A DNA stretch of 64,000 nt from Cycas panzhihuaensis. Lineage: Eukaryota > Cycadophyta. Numbering within the stretch: the stretch's first letter is position 1; every line of letters starts with the position of its first letter. A program made the position numbers and the translations under genes. Of the stretch, positions 10,927 through 21,814 are shown piece by piece. The notes under the pieces were generated by a model that was not told the origin of the DNA, made no database searches, and saw nothing but the letters and a program-made list of their open reading frames with translations. The stretch is taken from positions 202,189,741 through 202,253,740 of the forward strand of contig CM041465.1 of assembly GCA_023213395.1 (NCBI GenBank), written 5' to 3'.

Positions 10927-12682
10927 TATGACTCAGAAATCCAACTAACTCAAATACCTTTCTTGAATTTCAGATTTAAAATCACAACTCAAGCTCCACT
11001 CAAGCCAAGCACTTTAAAATCCGAAACATATGAACCATCATATGGACAAAAAACTCCAAAGTCTGATATTAAATTAATGTTAAATCAATCCAATCATGTC
11101 ACCTTAAATGCCAAAATGCTCAACTCCAACTCAAATCATGATTACATCTCAATAAACAACTCTTAAAGCAACCTTTAATTAAAAAATCGTCGTAGATTTT
11201 TAAAGCCTTCATAAAAAAATCAATGAAGGGTTATGATACACTATTGTATAAAGTTGCAATATCTCACCAAGGCAACCATAATGTGTATCATTAATCTTAG
11301 ACGATCTGATTTGATTGTAGTGATCCATACAAACCCTAACTGCCCTAAAACTCCAAAATAACTTCCGTGTATGGCTGAATTGTTGTTGGCAACTAGCAAG
11401 AACTAACCCAGAACGCCCTTGATCATCATACTAAAAGGTATTGGCAAACATAGGCAAACAAACGACACACACCCAGCATTGCGTATACCCAAATATGAAG
11501 ATAAAGAGCAACGCAACAAGGACAGAGAGTTGCACGGTAAATACATGCTGAACGCCAAAATAGACAGCAGAAATTCGCTGTAAATACACGGAAGAACAAT
11601 GTAAAGGAGCACAATAAACTGTAGTCGACACGCACTAGGTATACGCAGCCAAAAGAATGCGTGAGAATACACGGTACGGTAGACACATCAATCACGCAAG
11701 GGATATACACAGAAGACGGATCGGGTCATATATGCAGCCCAAAAAAAACGCGTGAGAATACACAACACCAAATACTTGAAACACGTAGTCCGAAATGCGT
11801 TGAATATATGTGCAACAAATGAGTAGAAACGACCTGAGTATATGCGCACTAAATGCACTCAACACACAAGCAGAAACGCAGAGCATATGCAGCAACTACG
11901 AAGGCAGAAACACACTGTGTATCGACGCACCAAGTGCATTAAATACGTACGCAAGAGTGCACTGAATATATGCACAGCAGATAGGGAGAAACACGCTGAG
12001 TATATGCACAGGAAATATACCAAACACTCTGGCTGAAATACATTAAATACGTAGGTAGAAATACGCTGAGTATAAACAACAAGTACATTCAGTCACCAGG
12101 CGTGAAAGTAGATACACAAAAAAAATTCAACGCAAAACCAGTGAGCGTATATACAGATGCATACACTATTTATATGCCAAGCACACAGTGCATACGCAGT
12201 GCTAAACATGCATATGCTGAGAGTAAAATGACGTACAAGAACATATGCAATTAATAAAGGCAGAGAGTAATTGATTATAAAGAGAGGAGGAGCGGAGGGA
12301 GTGACAAAAAAATATGCTTACAGTCAAAGTACTCAAGATTTATTTAGCCAGGTACAAAAATTGAAGAAAAATGACTATAAACATAGTATATATATAATGG
12401 CCTTAGGGTTTATAATTTATACAGATAAGAAGGAGGACAAGTGCATACAAAACATAGAGCAATCAACACGACAGAGACAATCAAGCAAGCAAAGGGAAAA
12501 AGACTGAAAAATACCTTTAGATGAGACCACAAGGGGCATTTGAAGCGACTTCACAGGCCAATATCCTTCGAACTCGACCGTCAAACGAGCTGCACCAATT
12601 TTGCACTACACCAGACTCCTAAATGACCAGCAATCGGATCAGGATACCATGCGGCTCACCCAGCGGCAGCATACACCTCCAC
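10927..12682 (-). other. Element B leader with degenerate short repeats
   Basis: This is 1.75 kb without a supported gene. From about 11560 to 12260 the sequence is a loose array of related words (on the plus strand GAGTATATGCAC, AGAAACACGCTG, AATACGTA, TGCACTNAA), irregularly spaced at about 25-85 bp. Cys-rich open frames here are by-products of the repeats. Confidence 0.75.
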
Positions 12683-12694
12683 GCTCTGATACCA
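12683..12694 (-). other. Element B primer-binding site
   Basis: Minus-strand TGGTATCAGAGC lies directly next to the 5' LTR. It is a perfect match to the usual initiator Met-tRNA PBS of plant copia elements. Confidence 0.95.
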
Positions 12695-12940
12695 TGTTAA
12701 AAATGGGAGCAGAACCAGATCAAACATACACACCAATCTCAGAACGAATACACACGATATCCAGTGGGAAAACCCACCTTAGAACAATCAATTACATTGA
12801 TCCAAAAGCATAAGAGTACAAGGAGATCTTCGGATATATATAGATCCGTAAGACCTTAAAATAAACATTCGTCAACCCAAAAAATAATAAATAAAGATAT
12901 GTGCTTAATATTTACATTAGTCGGGTAGCGTTTTTTAACA
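12695..12940 (-). repeat. Element B 5' LTR
   Basis: The repeat is 246 bp, partner of 6703-6948. It is bounded by TG and CA on the minus strand and followed by the TACTC target duplication. Confidence 0.96.
12834..12842 (-). promoter_or_regulatory. Candidate TATA box in element B 5' LTR
   Basis: CTATATATATCC on the minus strand lies in the LTR middle, where a copia U3 promoter is expected. It is part of a short inverted repeat (GGATATATATAGATCC), so the call rests on position and composition only. Confidence 0.45.
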
Positions 12941-12945
12941 TACTC

Positions 12946-13751
12946 GTACAGAGCTCTAGTTCAAATCTTATGTGTTTTTACTTATATTGGAGCAAGAACG
13001 AACTGTGTGAAGGAATTGATGGTCACATGGCCAGAAAATGGAACAGCGGCTGTGCAGGGGTTTGGAGTGTTCGTCTGGTCACACGTGAAATGACGTGGGA
13101 CCCACAGGGAGGAGAGGTGCCTTTTCAGGAACTTCAGAACATGGTAGTAGCACTTCACCAGGGATTTGGAGCTTTCCAGGGTTTGTGAAGGACACCCAGT
13201 GATGTAATCAAGCCTGCACCAAGTTTGTGAGACAATAGAGATTGAAAATTGTTTGAGAAATACTTAGTACCGTCAAAGATTAACTCAGAATATTTGGAAC
13301 TTAGCTATGAGATCTGCAGGTACAGTGAGACTTTAAATTTTCCACTTGCAGCGTGGATTCTCAATTAATTAGCTAGGTACAAGTTAAACATCTGTAGAAA
13401 ATGAGTACTTAGTGTTAAAAGAAACAACATATTTGAGTAAGTCAGTTTCTAAATACAGATCTGAGTGAAAAAATATCAGCAGAATAATATTTTTAAAAGG
13501 AAATCATTGTTTGTAATAACAATTTGTGCTGCACCCAACATGTCCTTTATTTGAAAAAAAATTTAGATCTGAAAAATATCCATGCTCCAGCCTTTAACAC
13601 TACTCCAAGAAAACTTGAATCTGCAGAAGTTAGCTTAAACAAAGCTTTGATCGCCTTCAGAAAGTGAAGGTCGTCACCAAGGGTTTGTAAAACCCACTCT
13701 AAATCTCCCTTAAAGAAGAAAAATCACAACAGAGGGAACTAGTCTCCTCTT
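12946..13751 (-). other. Element A leader, LTR-proximal part
   Basis: This is the remainder of A's leader after the TACTC duplication. A more GC-rich patch lies at 13000-13190; its open frames are not conserved in D, H or I. No gene is supported. Confidence 0.7.
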
Positions 13752-13765
13752 GCTTTGATACCAAA
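13752..13765 (-). other. Element A primer-binding site
   Basis: Minus-strand TTTGGTATCAAAGC follows the 5' LTR. It has one mismatch to TGGTATCAGAGC. Confidence 0.88.
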
Positions 13766-14310
13766 TGTTGAAAAGGCCAAAAGGCCTATGAAACCCAAGA
13801 TCTAGGAGATAGATTTACTATAATTATAGAAAGTAAGAGATCTAGACTAACAATGAAAATAAGATTAACATGAGCAAGATCAAAGTAGAAAGAGAGAGAG
13901 CAAATGATACCAAATGGGAGGAGATGGAATTGGTCAAATCTCCAAATGAATATCAATTTGATTAGCAAACTGGCAACATAATAATACAACTCTAACTCTA
14001 TATAAAAAATATGAAAAGATGTCTCAATATATAGAGTGACAGAACAGACCTAAGGCATTGGATGTTTGACAAGTGTCAAACATGTAAGGTACATGCCTTG
14101 CATGTAGGACATGTCATTTTTGGGCTCTCAAGTGAGCAAAAATGCATGGGAGTCCATTTGACCCTTAAGTGATAATGTTGTGTCACTAGGAAAGAATGTG
14201 AGTGTGCACTTTATCACTTAAGTGATAAGTCACCCCATAAAGTACAAAAGTACAAATAATACATGAAAAATAAAATACATATACTTAACATGTAAATATA
14301 AAGTTTAACA
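13766..14310 (-). repeat. Element A 5' LTR
   Basis: The repeat is 545 bp, partner of 452-999. It is followed by the CTTTC target duplication at 14311-14315. Confidence 0.95.
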
Positions 14311-14690
14311 CTTTCTTCCTCCATTTGTTCTAAGAGTTCTAATTTTGCAACCACTTTCTAATTCTATTTGTGGTTTAAATTCTTTTAATACATCTAATAC
14401 TTTTGATTTGCTGAAGATGAAGTATACTCATGTTTTTCTAAATAAGTCATCAATTAGTGTGAAAAAATACCTAGCACCATTAATGGAGTTTAGCATAATT
14501 GGCCCACACAAGTCAGAGTGAATTAATTCAAGTCTTTCTTTTGTTTTCCATGTACTTTCTTGAAATTGAGCTCTATGTTGTTTTCCTAACATACAACTTT
14601 TGCAAATAAATGAATCAAGCATCATATTAGGTAATCATTCTACCATGTTGAACTTTTTTAACATTTCTAATCTCCTATTTGCAATTTGTC
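14311..14690 (-). pseudogene. Element C integrase, first half
   Basis: The minus strand reads SFICKSCMLGKQHRAQF (zinc region), ELIHSDLCGPIMLNSINGAR with the first catalytic Asp, and TLIDDLFRKT. After a stop it continues to LRTNGG, where the second Asp of the usual RTDNGG is Asn. The frame then runs into the A insertion and resumes at 446. The integrase is inactive from stops and the D-to-N change alone. Confidence 0.83.
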
Positions 14691-15053
14691 CGTATCAAGA
14701 ATTGTAGATTCCATTATGAGAATTATTAGCAGCAAAAGTTTGTACAAGAGAACATGGGATAGGAGTAGAGATTAATTTATGAAGATTGTCAATCTCTACT
14801 CCTTTTGCAATTACAATTCCAAATTGTTTCATATTATGAATGAAACATTTTTCATTTTCATCAAAAATAGCTTGAAGCTTCTTCTTCCTCAATTATAATA
14901 CATAGAGCAAATTTTTCTTTAGACTAGGAACAAACAACACATTACCAATTTTCTGAAAATTGTTACCAAGTTCTATTGTTTTGTTGTAGATGTATGGTTG
15001 AAGAGTCTCAAACCAATCCCTTCTTCCTAATATACAATTTGAAGCTTTTGACT
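14691..15053 (-). pseudogene. Element C protease and pre-integrase region
   Basis: The minus strand gives FIESKASNCILGRRDWFETL, where the protease site DSGAS has become ESKAS, then ELGNNFQKIGNVLFVPSLKK. The open stretch 14695-14892 has LQAIFDENEKCFIHN and a VEIDNLHKL end. A stop lies near 14893. Order and spacing fit a copia polyprotein between gag and integrase. Confidence 0.75.
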
Positions 15054-15284
15054 CTATGAACGAATCATCATTATTTTAAGCAGATGAAACCAACGCAATG
15101 ATGAAAGTAGTCTCTTCTTCTTCTTCTTCTTCTTTGCACTGTTCATTGTTATAGTTTCCTTTTTCTTTCTTTCCTTTGTAGATTTTAGCTCTTGTTTGTG
15201 GACAACTATTGGTAAAGTGTCCATATTTTCCATAATGGTAACAAGTTGGAGGATCATATTGCTTATAATTGATGGAAAGATGTT
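15054..15284 (-). pseudogene. Element C gag C-terminal end with zinc knuckle
   Basis: Just inside the E insertion point the minus strand encodes PTCYHYGKYGHFTNSCPQ, a CX2CX4HX4C knuckle whose second Cys is Tyr. A Lys/Glu-rich linker follows (a TCT/TTC microsatellite at 15105-15135 gives the Glu run) that leads into the protease. The knuckle binds the RNA genome in active elements. The other flank of E (31546 onward) also ends in a CCHYGRRE knuckle-like segment. Confidence 0.7.
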
Positions 15285-15501
15285 TGTTAAAAAAAATATT
15301 TGCAGATGAAAGAATGTCTTCTTCACACTATTCTCAAGTGAGAGACTCACTAATACATATACATCAAAGGCCACAAAAATGAGAGAGGCAAAAGAAATCA
15401 CTTTGCATAACTTTTTTTAATAATAACATAAGTTGTGCTCTAACTAAGGTTTTAAGTTAACATAATAATAAAAAGTTCTAAGTAAAACCTTAACCTTAAC
15501 A
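15285..15501 (-). repeat. Element E 3' LTR
   Basis: It matches 31324-31545, with shared blocks ATGTCTTCTTCACACTATTC and CTCAAGTGAGAGACTCACTA. Minus-strand ends are TG and CA. A purine-rich tract (GGAGGAGGAG at about 15521-15530) lies about 20 bp inside and may be the polypurine tract. Confidence 0.88.
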
Positions 15502-15516
15502 CCTCAACTTAAGGTT

Positions 15517-15960
15517 TTACTCCTCCTCCTTAACTCTTAGAAGAGTTCTTAGGTGTAGAAATTTATCCTTATCCAGAGGGTTGGTAAGGATGTTTGCTAA
15601 TTGTTGTTCACTGCGGTAGTATTGAAGCTCAATTTCTTTGCTTTGAACCTTTTCTCTGATATAGTGATGATGAACTTCTGTATGCTTTTTCTTGGTATGA
15701 AAAACTATATTCTTGGTCATCTTTGATGGTGCTCCAATTGTCACAACATATTTGAGTTGCTTCAGTCATATCAAGACTTAGATCCTTAAAGAGCTATCTT
15801 AGCCAAATTGCTTCACAGGTTGTACTTACTACTATACCTTGTATTCAACCTTTGTGGATAATAGAGCTATAGTTGCCTACTTTTTGCTGCTCCAAGAAAT
15901 GATTGTTGAGCCTAAGTTAAAGCAGTATCCAATAGTGGATTTTCATTCTTACTTGTCTTC
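15517..15960 (-). pseudogene. Element E RNase H
   Basis: A 75-codon open stretch gives the domain end: VFHTKKKHTEVHHHYIREKV, LQYYRSEQQLANILTNPLDK and DKFLHLRTLL. Upstream, to about 15960, the same domain is recognisable only in pieces (for example the GYSDSNWVEDK-like and SWSSKK-like regions) with stops. It lies just before the 3' LTR, as expected. Confidence 0.75.
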
Positions 15961-17340
15961 GACCCAATTCGAGTCACTGTATCCAATTAATTTAGGCTTT
16001 ATAATTTAGCCCAAGATTCACAGTGCCCTTAACATATCTTAGGACGCACTTCGCAGCATTCTAGTGTGTCATCTTTGGATTACTCATATACTTGGAGACA
16101 ATTTCCACTAAATAAGAAGTATCTGGTCTAGTTGCTATAAGATAGATAAGGCTTCCAATCAATTGTCGATAAAGGGTTTCGTCAACATTCTTGTTTTCAT
16201 CATTTGGTACTAAAGAACAACTTTGTTTCCATAGGAGTTGCGCATGGCTTGCACTACTCCATTCTAAACCTCTTGAGAAGATTTTTTACATTTTTTTTTG
16301 AGAAATAAATAATACATTTTCCTTCTAATATATTTCAATTCCCAAATAGTAACGTAGTTCACCCAAGTTTTTCATTTTGGTTTTCTTTTGCATTTCTTGC
16401 TTTACCTAGTTGATGGTACTATCATCATTCCCTCTAATAATTAGATCATCAACATAAAAAACAACTATAGTGACCAGACTCTTTCCTTTATGCTTTATGT
16501 ATAGACTCAGATCAGATTCACATCTACTAAATCTATTCTTTCTAAGATGTAGGTTTAGTTTCTCAAACCAAACTTTAGAAGCTTATTTTAGTCAATAAAG
16601 AGTTTTGTTTAGTCGGCAGACTAGGTGTTCACTACCTTCTTTTATGAAACTAGGAGGTTGTTCCATATAGACTTCTTCTACTAGATCTCCATTTAGAAAA
16701 GCACTCTTCACATATAGTTGTATAATTTTCTAGTTACACTATACTGCAAGAGCGATGACAGTTTGAATTATGATCATCTTGGCTGTTGGAGCAAAAGTTT
16801 TTTCATCGTCGATCCTTGTAGTTTGAGTGTACCCCTTGGTAATTAGTTAAGCTTTGTACTTCTCAATGCTTCAATTAGGCTTTTCTTTGATCTTATAAAC
16901 CTATTTACATCCAACTATGGGTTTTTCTTTAGGTAGTGGTACTAGTTCCCATGTTTCATTTTGTTTAATAGTAAGAAATTCCTTCTCCATTGCATTTCTC
17001 CATCTTTCATCTCTACATGGTTCTTCATAATTTTGCGATTTAGTAGAACAAATCAAGCCTTGATGTTTTTAAACCCTAGTTCACTGCTCAAAGGTCTCAC
17101 CTTTAGAATCTTCTAAGGTCTTCAAATACCATTTGGCTATTATGGTATGGGACTAATATGATTCCCTTGATTGTTTATTTACTGGTGGAGAAATAATGTT
17201 TGTGGTGCCTTCTCTTAATTCATTTTCTTCCTAAGGCGTTGATGGTTGGTTGCATGTTGACTCCTGGGAAGGCACAATTTCTTCTTATATTGATCTTTTG
17301 GTAAGAAAATTTTCCTAGGCTTCTTCCTTTGATATTTCAT
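15961..17340 (-). pseudogene. Element E reverse transcriptase and linker
   Basis: Heavily decayed minus-strand copia RT. FYVDDLII around 16435-16465 preserves the YVDD site. Around 16580-16700 the SLY-L-QA-KVWFEK-like and VYMEQPPSF-like segments are readable, and KWVYKIKEKPN is found near 16880-16915. Stops occur throughout, so only the order of motifs supports the call. A Glu/Ser-rich linker to integrase occupies about 17040-17340. Confidence 0.7.
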
Positions 17341-18110
17341 CAAAGGTTACATCTCAGTTGATGTAGATCCTTTTTATCTTCAGATCCAAGCATCTATATG
17401 CTTTGGATTTGTTGTTAAAATGCATTTGATGCTCCTGCCATCCACTTTGTAGTTTTTTTGATCTAGGATATGTACATAAGTTGTGCTTCCAAAAATTTTG
17501 AGGTGACTAATGTCTGGTTCCCTTCTAGACCAAGCTTCCTCGAGAGTGAGTTTTTTTAGGGCACTTGTGGGATATCTATTTAGAAGATAGATTGTAGTGT
17601 TGATTGCTTTAGCCCAACAAAGATTTGAAACTCCTTTCTCTTTTAGCATGCATCTATCCATCTCTGTTATTGATTTGTTTAACCCTTTTGCAACCCCATT
17701 TGACTAAGGAGTGTAAGTAGTGGTGAGCTACCTACAAATGCCATGGGCTTTACAATACTTGTGGAAATCATTAGAGGTGTATTCCCTTCCCCTATCTATC
17801 CTTAGAACTTTGTGCTTGTGCCCACTTTCTAATTCAACCATGGCTTTGGATTCTTTAAATATGATGAAGGCTTTTGATTTGTTCGGAATGAACTACACCC
17901 ATGTTTTTTTGTTAAAATCATCTATGAAAGTGAGAAAGTACTTGACACCTTTGATGGAGTTTGGGGAGATTGGTCCACATAATCATTGTGTACTAGTTCA
18001 AGCTTTATTTAAGTTCTCCACGTGCTTTGCTAAAAATAAGATCTGCGTTGATTTCCTAGCATGCACCCTTCATAAGCATTAGAATTAAATGAGATGTCCA
18101 GAAGACCATG
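17341..18110 (-). pseudogene. Element E integrase
   Basis: The open stretch 17380-17661 reads LKEKGVSNLCWAKAINTTIY, LTLEEAWSRREPDISHLKIF and a VDGRSIKCIL end. Upstream in other frames are the ELVHNDY segment (first Asp region, about 17985-18005) and KVLRIDRGREY-like residues near 17790-17815. F, on the opposite strand, is closely similar (KGVSNKYWAKAVNAAVY), so the two are related families. Confidence 0.77.
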
Positions 18111-18597
18111 AACCATATTGGATATTTTCAACATTCTTAACTTATCATTTGAGATATGCCCATACTAAGAATGCCAAATTTGATTATTATCAAAGTTGCA
18201 TACAGAGAGAGTTTGAACAATAAGAGTAGAGACTAATTTGAATAACTTACTTGTCTTTAATCCTTCGGCTATTACAACATTATTCTTGTCATAAATAAAA
18301 CATTCATCTCCATAAGAAATAATATGAATTGTTTTTTCTTTTTGTTAGTTATGAAACAGATAGGAGATTTTTCCTTAAGCTAGGTACAAATAGAGCATTA
18401 CCTATGTTCTGAGTATTTCCTTTTATCTTGACAACAATAGTTCCTTAAACTTCAATCCTTAAGGTAGAATTGTCCCCAAGTTCCACAAAATCACCATCAG
18501 GGTGCGGGTGAAGAGATTCAAACCAATCCCCCGTAGTGGTCATGTGATGGGATGCCCTAAAGTCAATATATTAGTCATGGTGAGATTGAATGGATGA
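18111..18597 (-). pseudogene. Element E protease and pre-integrase region
   Basis: The minus strand shows YIDFRASHHMTTTGDWFESL with the protease Asp kept and DSGAS changed to DFRAS. ELGDNSTLRIEV, a stop, then GNTQNIGNALFVPSLRKNLL follow. The pre-integrase part runs to about 18110. Upstream the E sequence stops at about 18598, where the tandem junction repeat begins. Confidence 0.78.
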
Positions 18598-18599
18598 TG

Positions 18600-18660
18600 T
18601 TAGAGCTAACCCTTAGGAGATAATGTTCTTAGAGCTAACCCTTAGGTTATAACCCTTAGG
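18600..18660. repeat. Tandem repeat at the E/F junction
   Basis: TTAGAGCTAACCCTTAGG occurs at 18600-18617 and again at 18629-18646 (29-bp unit), followed by a partial third copy at 18650-18660. It lies between minus-strand E protease and plus-strand F protease and belongs clearly to neither. Confidence 0.85.
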
Positions 18661-19349
18661 AGATTGATTGGTTTATAGACTTTGGAGCTTCTAGATACAT
18701 GATCCATAAGCGAGCTTGGTTCAACAGCATAAGCCCTTCTCAAAATTGCGGCTTAGTCGAACTTGGGGATGACACCACCCATCCAATATAAGGACATGGA
18801 ACAATGCCTATTACCTTGCCAAATGGGAACACTGAAAAAGTTGGCCATGTGCTCTATGTACCAGGGATGACAAAAAACTTGTTATCTGTATCTCAGCTGA
18901 CAAACAACAAGCTCCAGGTCCTATTTGATGGTAATGGATGTGTTATTTTTTATAAATACAAAGGGAACTAAGTAATTGGTGAGGGCATTAAAACCAATGG
19001 ATTGTACAAATTTCTTGCCACACCAGTTCACACTGCGCTTCATGTAACTAAAAATGTTGATAATGGAAAACTTTGGCATTTGCGCTATAATCATTTGTCT
19101 TATGATGCTTTATCCTTATTAAGCAAACATGATATGGTGCATGGCCTTCCATGGATTAAAAAATTCAACTCTATTTGTAACACATGTATGATGGGCAAAC
19201 AACACAAACTGCAATTTGCTAGCACTACAAGAGCACATTGCAAATTGCAACTAATTCACAGTGATCTCTGTGGTCCATTCACTCCTCCATCCTTACAAGG
19301 GGCGCACTACTATTTGACCTTCATAGACGATTGCACCAAAAAGATTTAG
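18661..19349 (+). pseudogene. Element F protease, pre-integrase and integrase start
   Basis: Reads DWFIDFGASRYMI (protease site DSGAS changed to DFGAS), ELGDDTTHPI, a stop, NGNTEKVGHVLYVPGMTKNL and QLTNNKLQVLF. From 19002 an open stretch gives KLWHLRYNHLSYDALSLL, CNTCMMGKQHKLQF and LQLIHSDLCGPFTPPSLQG, with the zinc-binding His/Cys and the first integrase Asp intact. A TAG after TKKI at 19347-19349 ends it; the frame resumes immediately. Confidence 0.87.
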
Positions 19350-20492
19350 ATCTTTTTTCTTAAATTGAAATCGGATGTATTTGACACCTTTCTTAAATTC
19401 AAAGCCAAAGTTGAAAAAGAAAGTGAATGCAACATCAAATGCTTGAGGACTGACAATGGTGGGGAATTCACATCCAATGAATTCACACAATACTACAAGA
19501 AAAATGGTATACAAAGACAATTTACAACTTCCTACACTCCACAATCCAATGGAGTGGCTGAAAGGAAAAATAGGACCATAACGGAGATGACTCGTTCCTT
19601 GCTAAAACAAAAAGGGGTAAGCAACAAATATTGGGCTAAAGCAGTAAATGCAGCCGTATATCTTCTCAACAGAAGTCCAATTAAAGCTCTGGAGAACATA
19701 ACCCCTGAAGAAGCATGGTCGGGTCAAAAACCAGATGTCTCACACCTTCGAGTCTTTGGATCAACTATCTACATGCACATTTCTACTGAAAAGAGGAAGA
19801 AATTAGATGATAAAAGCAGAAGATGCATTCTTATGGGATACAGTGAAGTATCCAAAGCATATCGATGCTTAGATCCTCTAACCAACAAGATCTATCCCAG
19901 TAGGGATGTGCACTTCGACGAATCAATTGATGAAGACCAGGTTAACGGGAAAACTATACCTACTCAATCAGTTGACATCATCATACCAAGTTGGACTCAA
20001 TCTCACTCTGAGATAGATCAAGGTGAACAAGAAGGAACAAAAAATGCACCACCACTGGCTGTCACTACAAGTGTCTCTGATGAAGGATCCCACTCATCTG
20101 AACAAAACGAGGATGTCAACAACTCAATTCAACCACAAAATCACTCACAAAGAAAGGTGCCAAAATGGTACCTGAAAACAATGGAGGAATCTAAAGTAAA
20201 TCCAGATCTCATTCAAGAAGAGAAAAGAACCAGAAGTCAAATGCATCACAGGCTCGTTGCTCAACATGATATATCATATCAACAAGCTCAAAATGATCCT
20301 CATTGGAAAGAAGCAATGAATGAAGAAATAGAATCAATCTACAGTAATAAGACTTGGGAACTTACTACTCCACCTCAAGGTAAACCCATCATTGGATGTA
20401 GATGGTTGTATAAAATCAAAGAAAAATCTAATGGATCAATTGAGAAGTACAAGGCCCAACTTGTGGCAAAAGGTTATTCTCAAACTCAATGA
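19350..20492 (+). pseudogene. Element F integrase and RT entry
   Basis: A 375-codon open stretch covers KCLRTDNGGEFTSNEF (second Asp), SYTPQSNGVAERKNRT (Glu), LLKQKGVSNKYWAKAV, ITPEEAWSGQKPDVSHLRVF and KSRRCILMGYSEVSKAY. A variable acidic/Ser linker (about 19920-20150) follows, then the RT entry DPHWKEAMNEEIESI and IGCRWLYKIKEKSNG. All three integrase catalytic residues are preserved. The stretch stops at a TGA (20490-20492) where the family has Gly after SQTQ. It is one of the longest open stretches in the window. Confidence 0.9.
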
Positions 20493-21320
20493 ATAGATTA
20501 TGATAAAACGTTTGCTCCTGTCAGTAAAATGACAACCATTAGGATGAGAATTGCCCTAAATTTGTACAAAATAACTGGCCAATGTATCAAATGGATGTCA
20601 AATGAGCCTTTCTCAATGGAGATCTTCATGAGGAAGTATACATGGAACAACCACCAGGATACGTTACACAAGGACATGAACACCTTGTCTGCAAAATTAA
20701 CAAGGCTCTTTATGGACTAAAATAGGCTCCTAGAGCTTGGTATGCAAAGATGGACTCCTACCTACAAAGTCTTGGAATGAAGCAATCAGAAGCTGACTCT
20801 AGCCTTTACATTCACACTGACAAGAATGACAAAGTCACCATTTTTGTATTGTATGTAGATGATCTGATACTCACTGGTAGTAACACCAATTGGATCAACT
20901 CTTTGCGACTTCAATTGTCGAAAACCTTCAAAATGACAGATCTAGGAGAGACCCACTACTACCTAGGAATAAAAATTCATATGCTAAAGGGTGGAATCTT
21001 CATACATCAAAGTAAGTATACAGCGCACATATTAGAAGACTTCAGTATGACGGACTGTAAACCATCTGTCATACCCATGTGCTCTGAAACCAAGCTCACT
21101 GTTGATCCTGATGGGGAACCAGTAAATGAAACTCATTACAGGAAACTAGTTGGAAATCTCATATATCTCACTTCAACTAGACCAGACATTACATTTACAG
21201 TAGGGCTAATCTCAAGGTACATGTCTACCCCAAAGGTATCACATTGGAAAGCATTCAAGCATATTCTTCATTATCTGCAAGGATCAAAGACATATGGTAT
21301 TTACTACAGTAATCAATGAT
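20493..21320 (+). pseudogene. Element F reverse transcriptase
   Basis: After IDYDKTFAPVSKMTTIRM a one-base shift occurs near 20555-20575. The RT then continues as YQMDVK, a [22 protein letters not shown], a TAG inside the LYGLKQAPRAWY motif, and the open stretch from 20750. That stretch has TIFVLYVDDLILTGSNTN with an intact YVDD site, LGETHYYLGIKIHML and a TSTRPDITFTVG end. Only one frameshift and two stops break it. Confidence 0.88.
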
Positions 21321-21805
21321 CAAATCTATTAATCGGGTACACAAACTCAGACTGGGTAGGAGGCATTGACAGTTGGAAATCTACCTCTAGATACTGTTTT
21401 GACCTGGGAAACGGTATTATATCTTGGAGAGCAGAGAAACAATCCACCTGTATCATTATCTACATCCAAACCAGAATACCAGGCAGCAGTGCAATCTTCC
21501 CATGAGGCTATTTGGCTAAGACGTCTTTTGGATGAACTACAATTTTCTCAATAGGCTGCAACCGTAATCAACTGTGATAATCAGAGCACCATTCAAATGA
21601 CGAAGAACCTGATTTTTCATGCCCGAACGAAATATATTGAAGTTCATCATTACTTCAACCAAGAGAAAGTAGACAGAGGGGAAGTCAAATTGTCATATTG
21701 TTCAAGTTCAGAACAATTAGTTGACATCTTCACAAAACCTCTTCCCAAGGAGAAGTTCATGTACCTCTGAGATAAGATCGGTATGAAGGAAAAGGATATG
21801 ACATT
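21321..21805 (+). pseudogene. Element F RNase H
   Basis: RNase H is readable in shifting frames: GYTNSDWVGGIDSWKSTSRY, LGNGIISWRAEKQ, EYQAAVQSSHEAIWLRRLLD (21470-21540), NCDNQSTIQM-like, HARTKYIEVHHY near 21620-21655 and FTKPLPKEKFMYL near 21730-21765. At least two frameshifts occur. It ends about 40 bp before the polypurine tract. Confidence 0.83.
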
Positions 21806-21814
21806 AAGAGGGGA
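21806..21814 (+). other. Element F polypurine tract
   Basis: AAGAGGGGA immediately precedes the TG of the presumed 3' LTR. Confidence 0.75.

Larger units (their letters stand above)
6703..12940 (-). mobile_element. Element B: full-length Ty1/copia retrotransposon nested in A
   Basis: The element is 6238 bp, with two 246-bp LTRs and a perfect 5-bp duplication TACTC at 6698-6702 and 12941-12945. Minus-strand order is LTR, PBS, repeat-rich leader, gag, protease, integrase, RT, RNase H, polypurine tract, LTR. The LTRs differ at about 14 of 246 positions by eye. Damage is light but decisive: in-frame stops near 10423, 9838, 8732 and 7433, frameshifts near 9165 and 9745, and an RT active-site change. 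Its gag resembles that of J rather than its host A. Confidence 0.96.
452..14310 (-). mobile_element. Element A: full-length Ty1/copia retrotransposon containing nested element B
   Basis: Two LTRs (452-999 and 13766-14310) flank, in minus-strand order, a PBS, a long leader, gag, protease, integrase, RT, RNase H and a polypurine tract. Perfect 5-bp duplications CTTTC at 447-451 and 14311-14315 prove an intact insertion event, here into the integrase of element C. Element B (6703-12940) is inserted in the leader. The LTRs differ at about 40 of 548 positions by eye (about 92% identity), so the insertion is fairly old. Protein similarity groups A with D, H and I. Confidence 0.93.

Noticed and set aside
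11403-11895. Several overlapping Cys-rich small open frames in the B leader
   Set aside because: They lie inside the degenerate repeat array of the leader, in more than one frame, and are explained by the repeat words.
12683-12694. tRNA gene suggested by the Met-tRNA-like sequences
   Set aside because: Only the 12-14 bases complementary to the tRNA 3' end are present, always next to an LTR; no cloverleaf or anticodon region is found.
15105-15135. TTC/TCT run as a separate microsatellite locus
   Set aside because: It lies in the Lys/Glu-rich linker of element C gag and is explained by local expansion of Glu/Lys codons.
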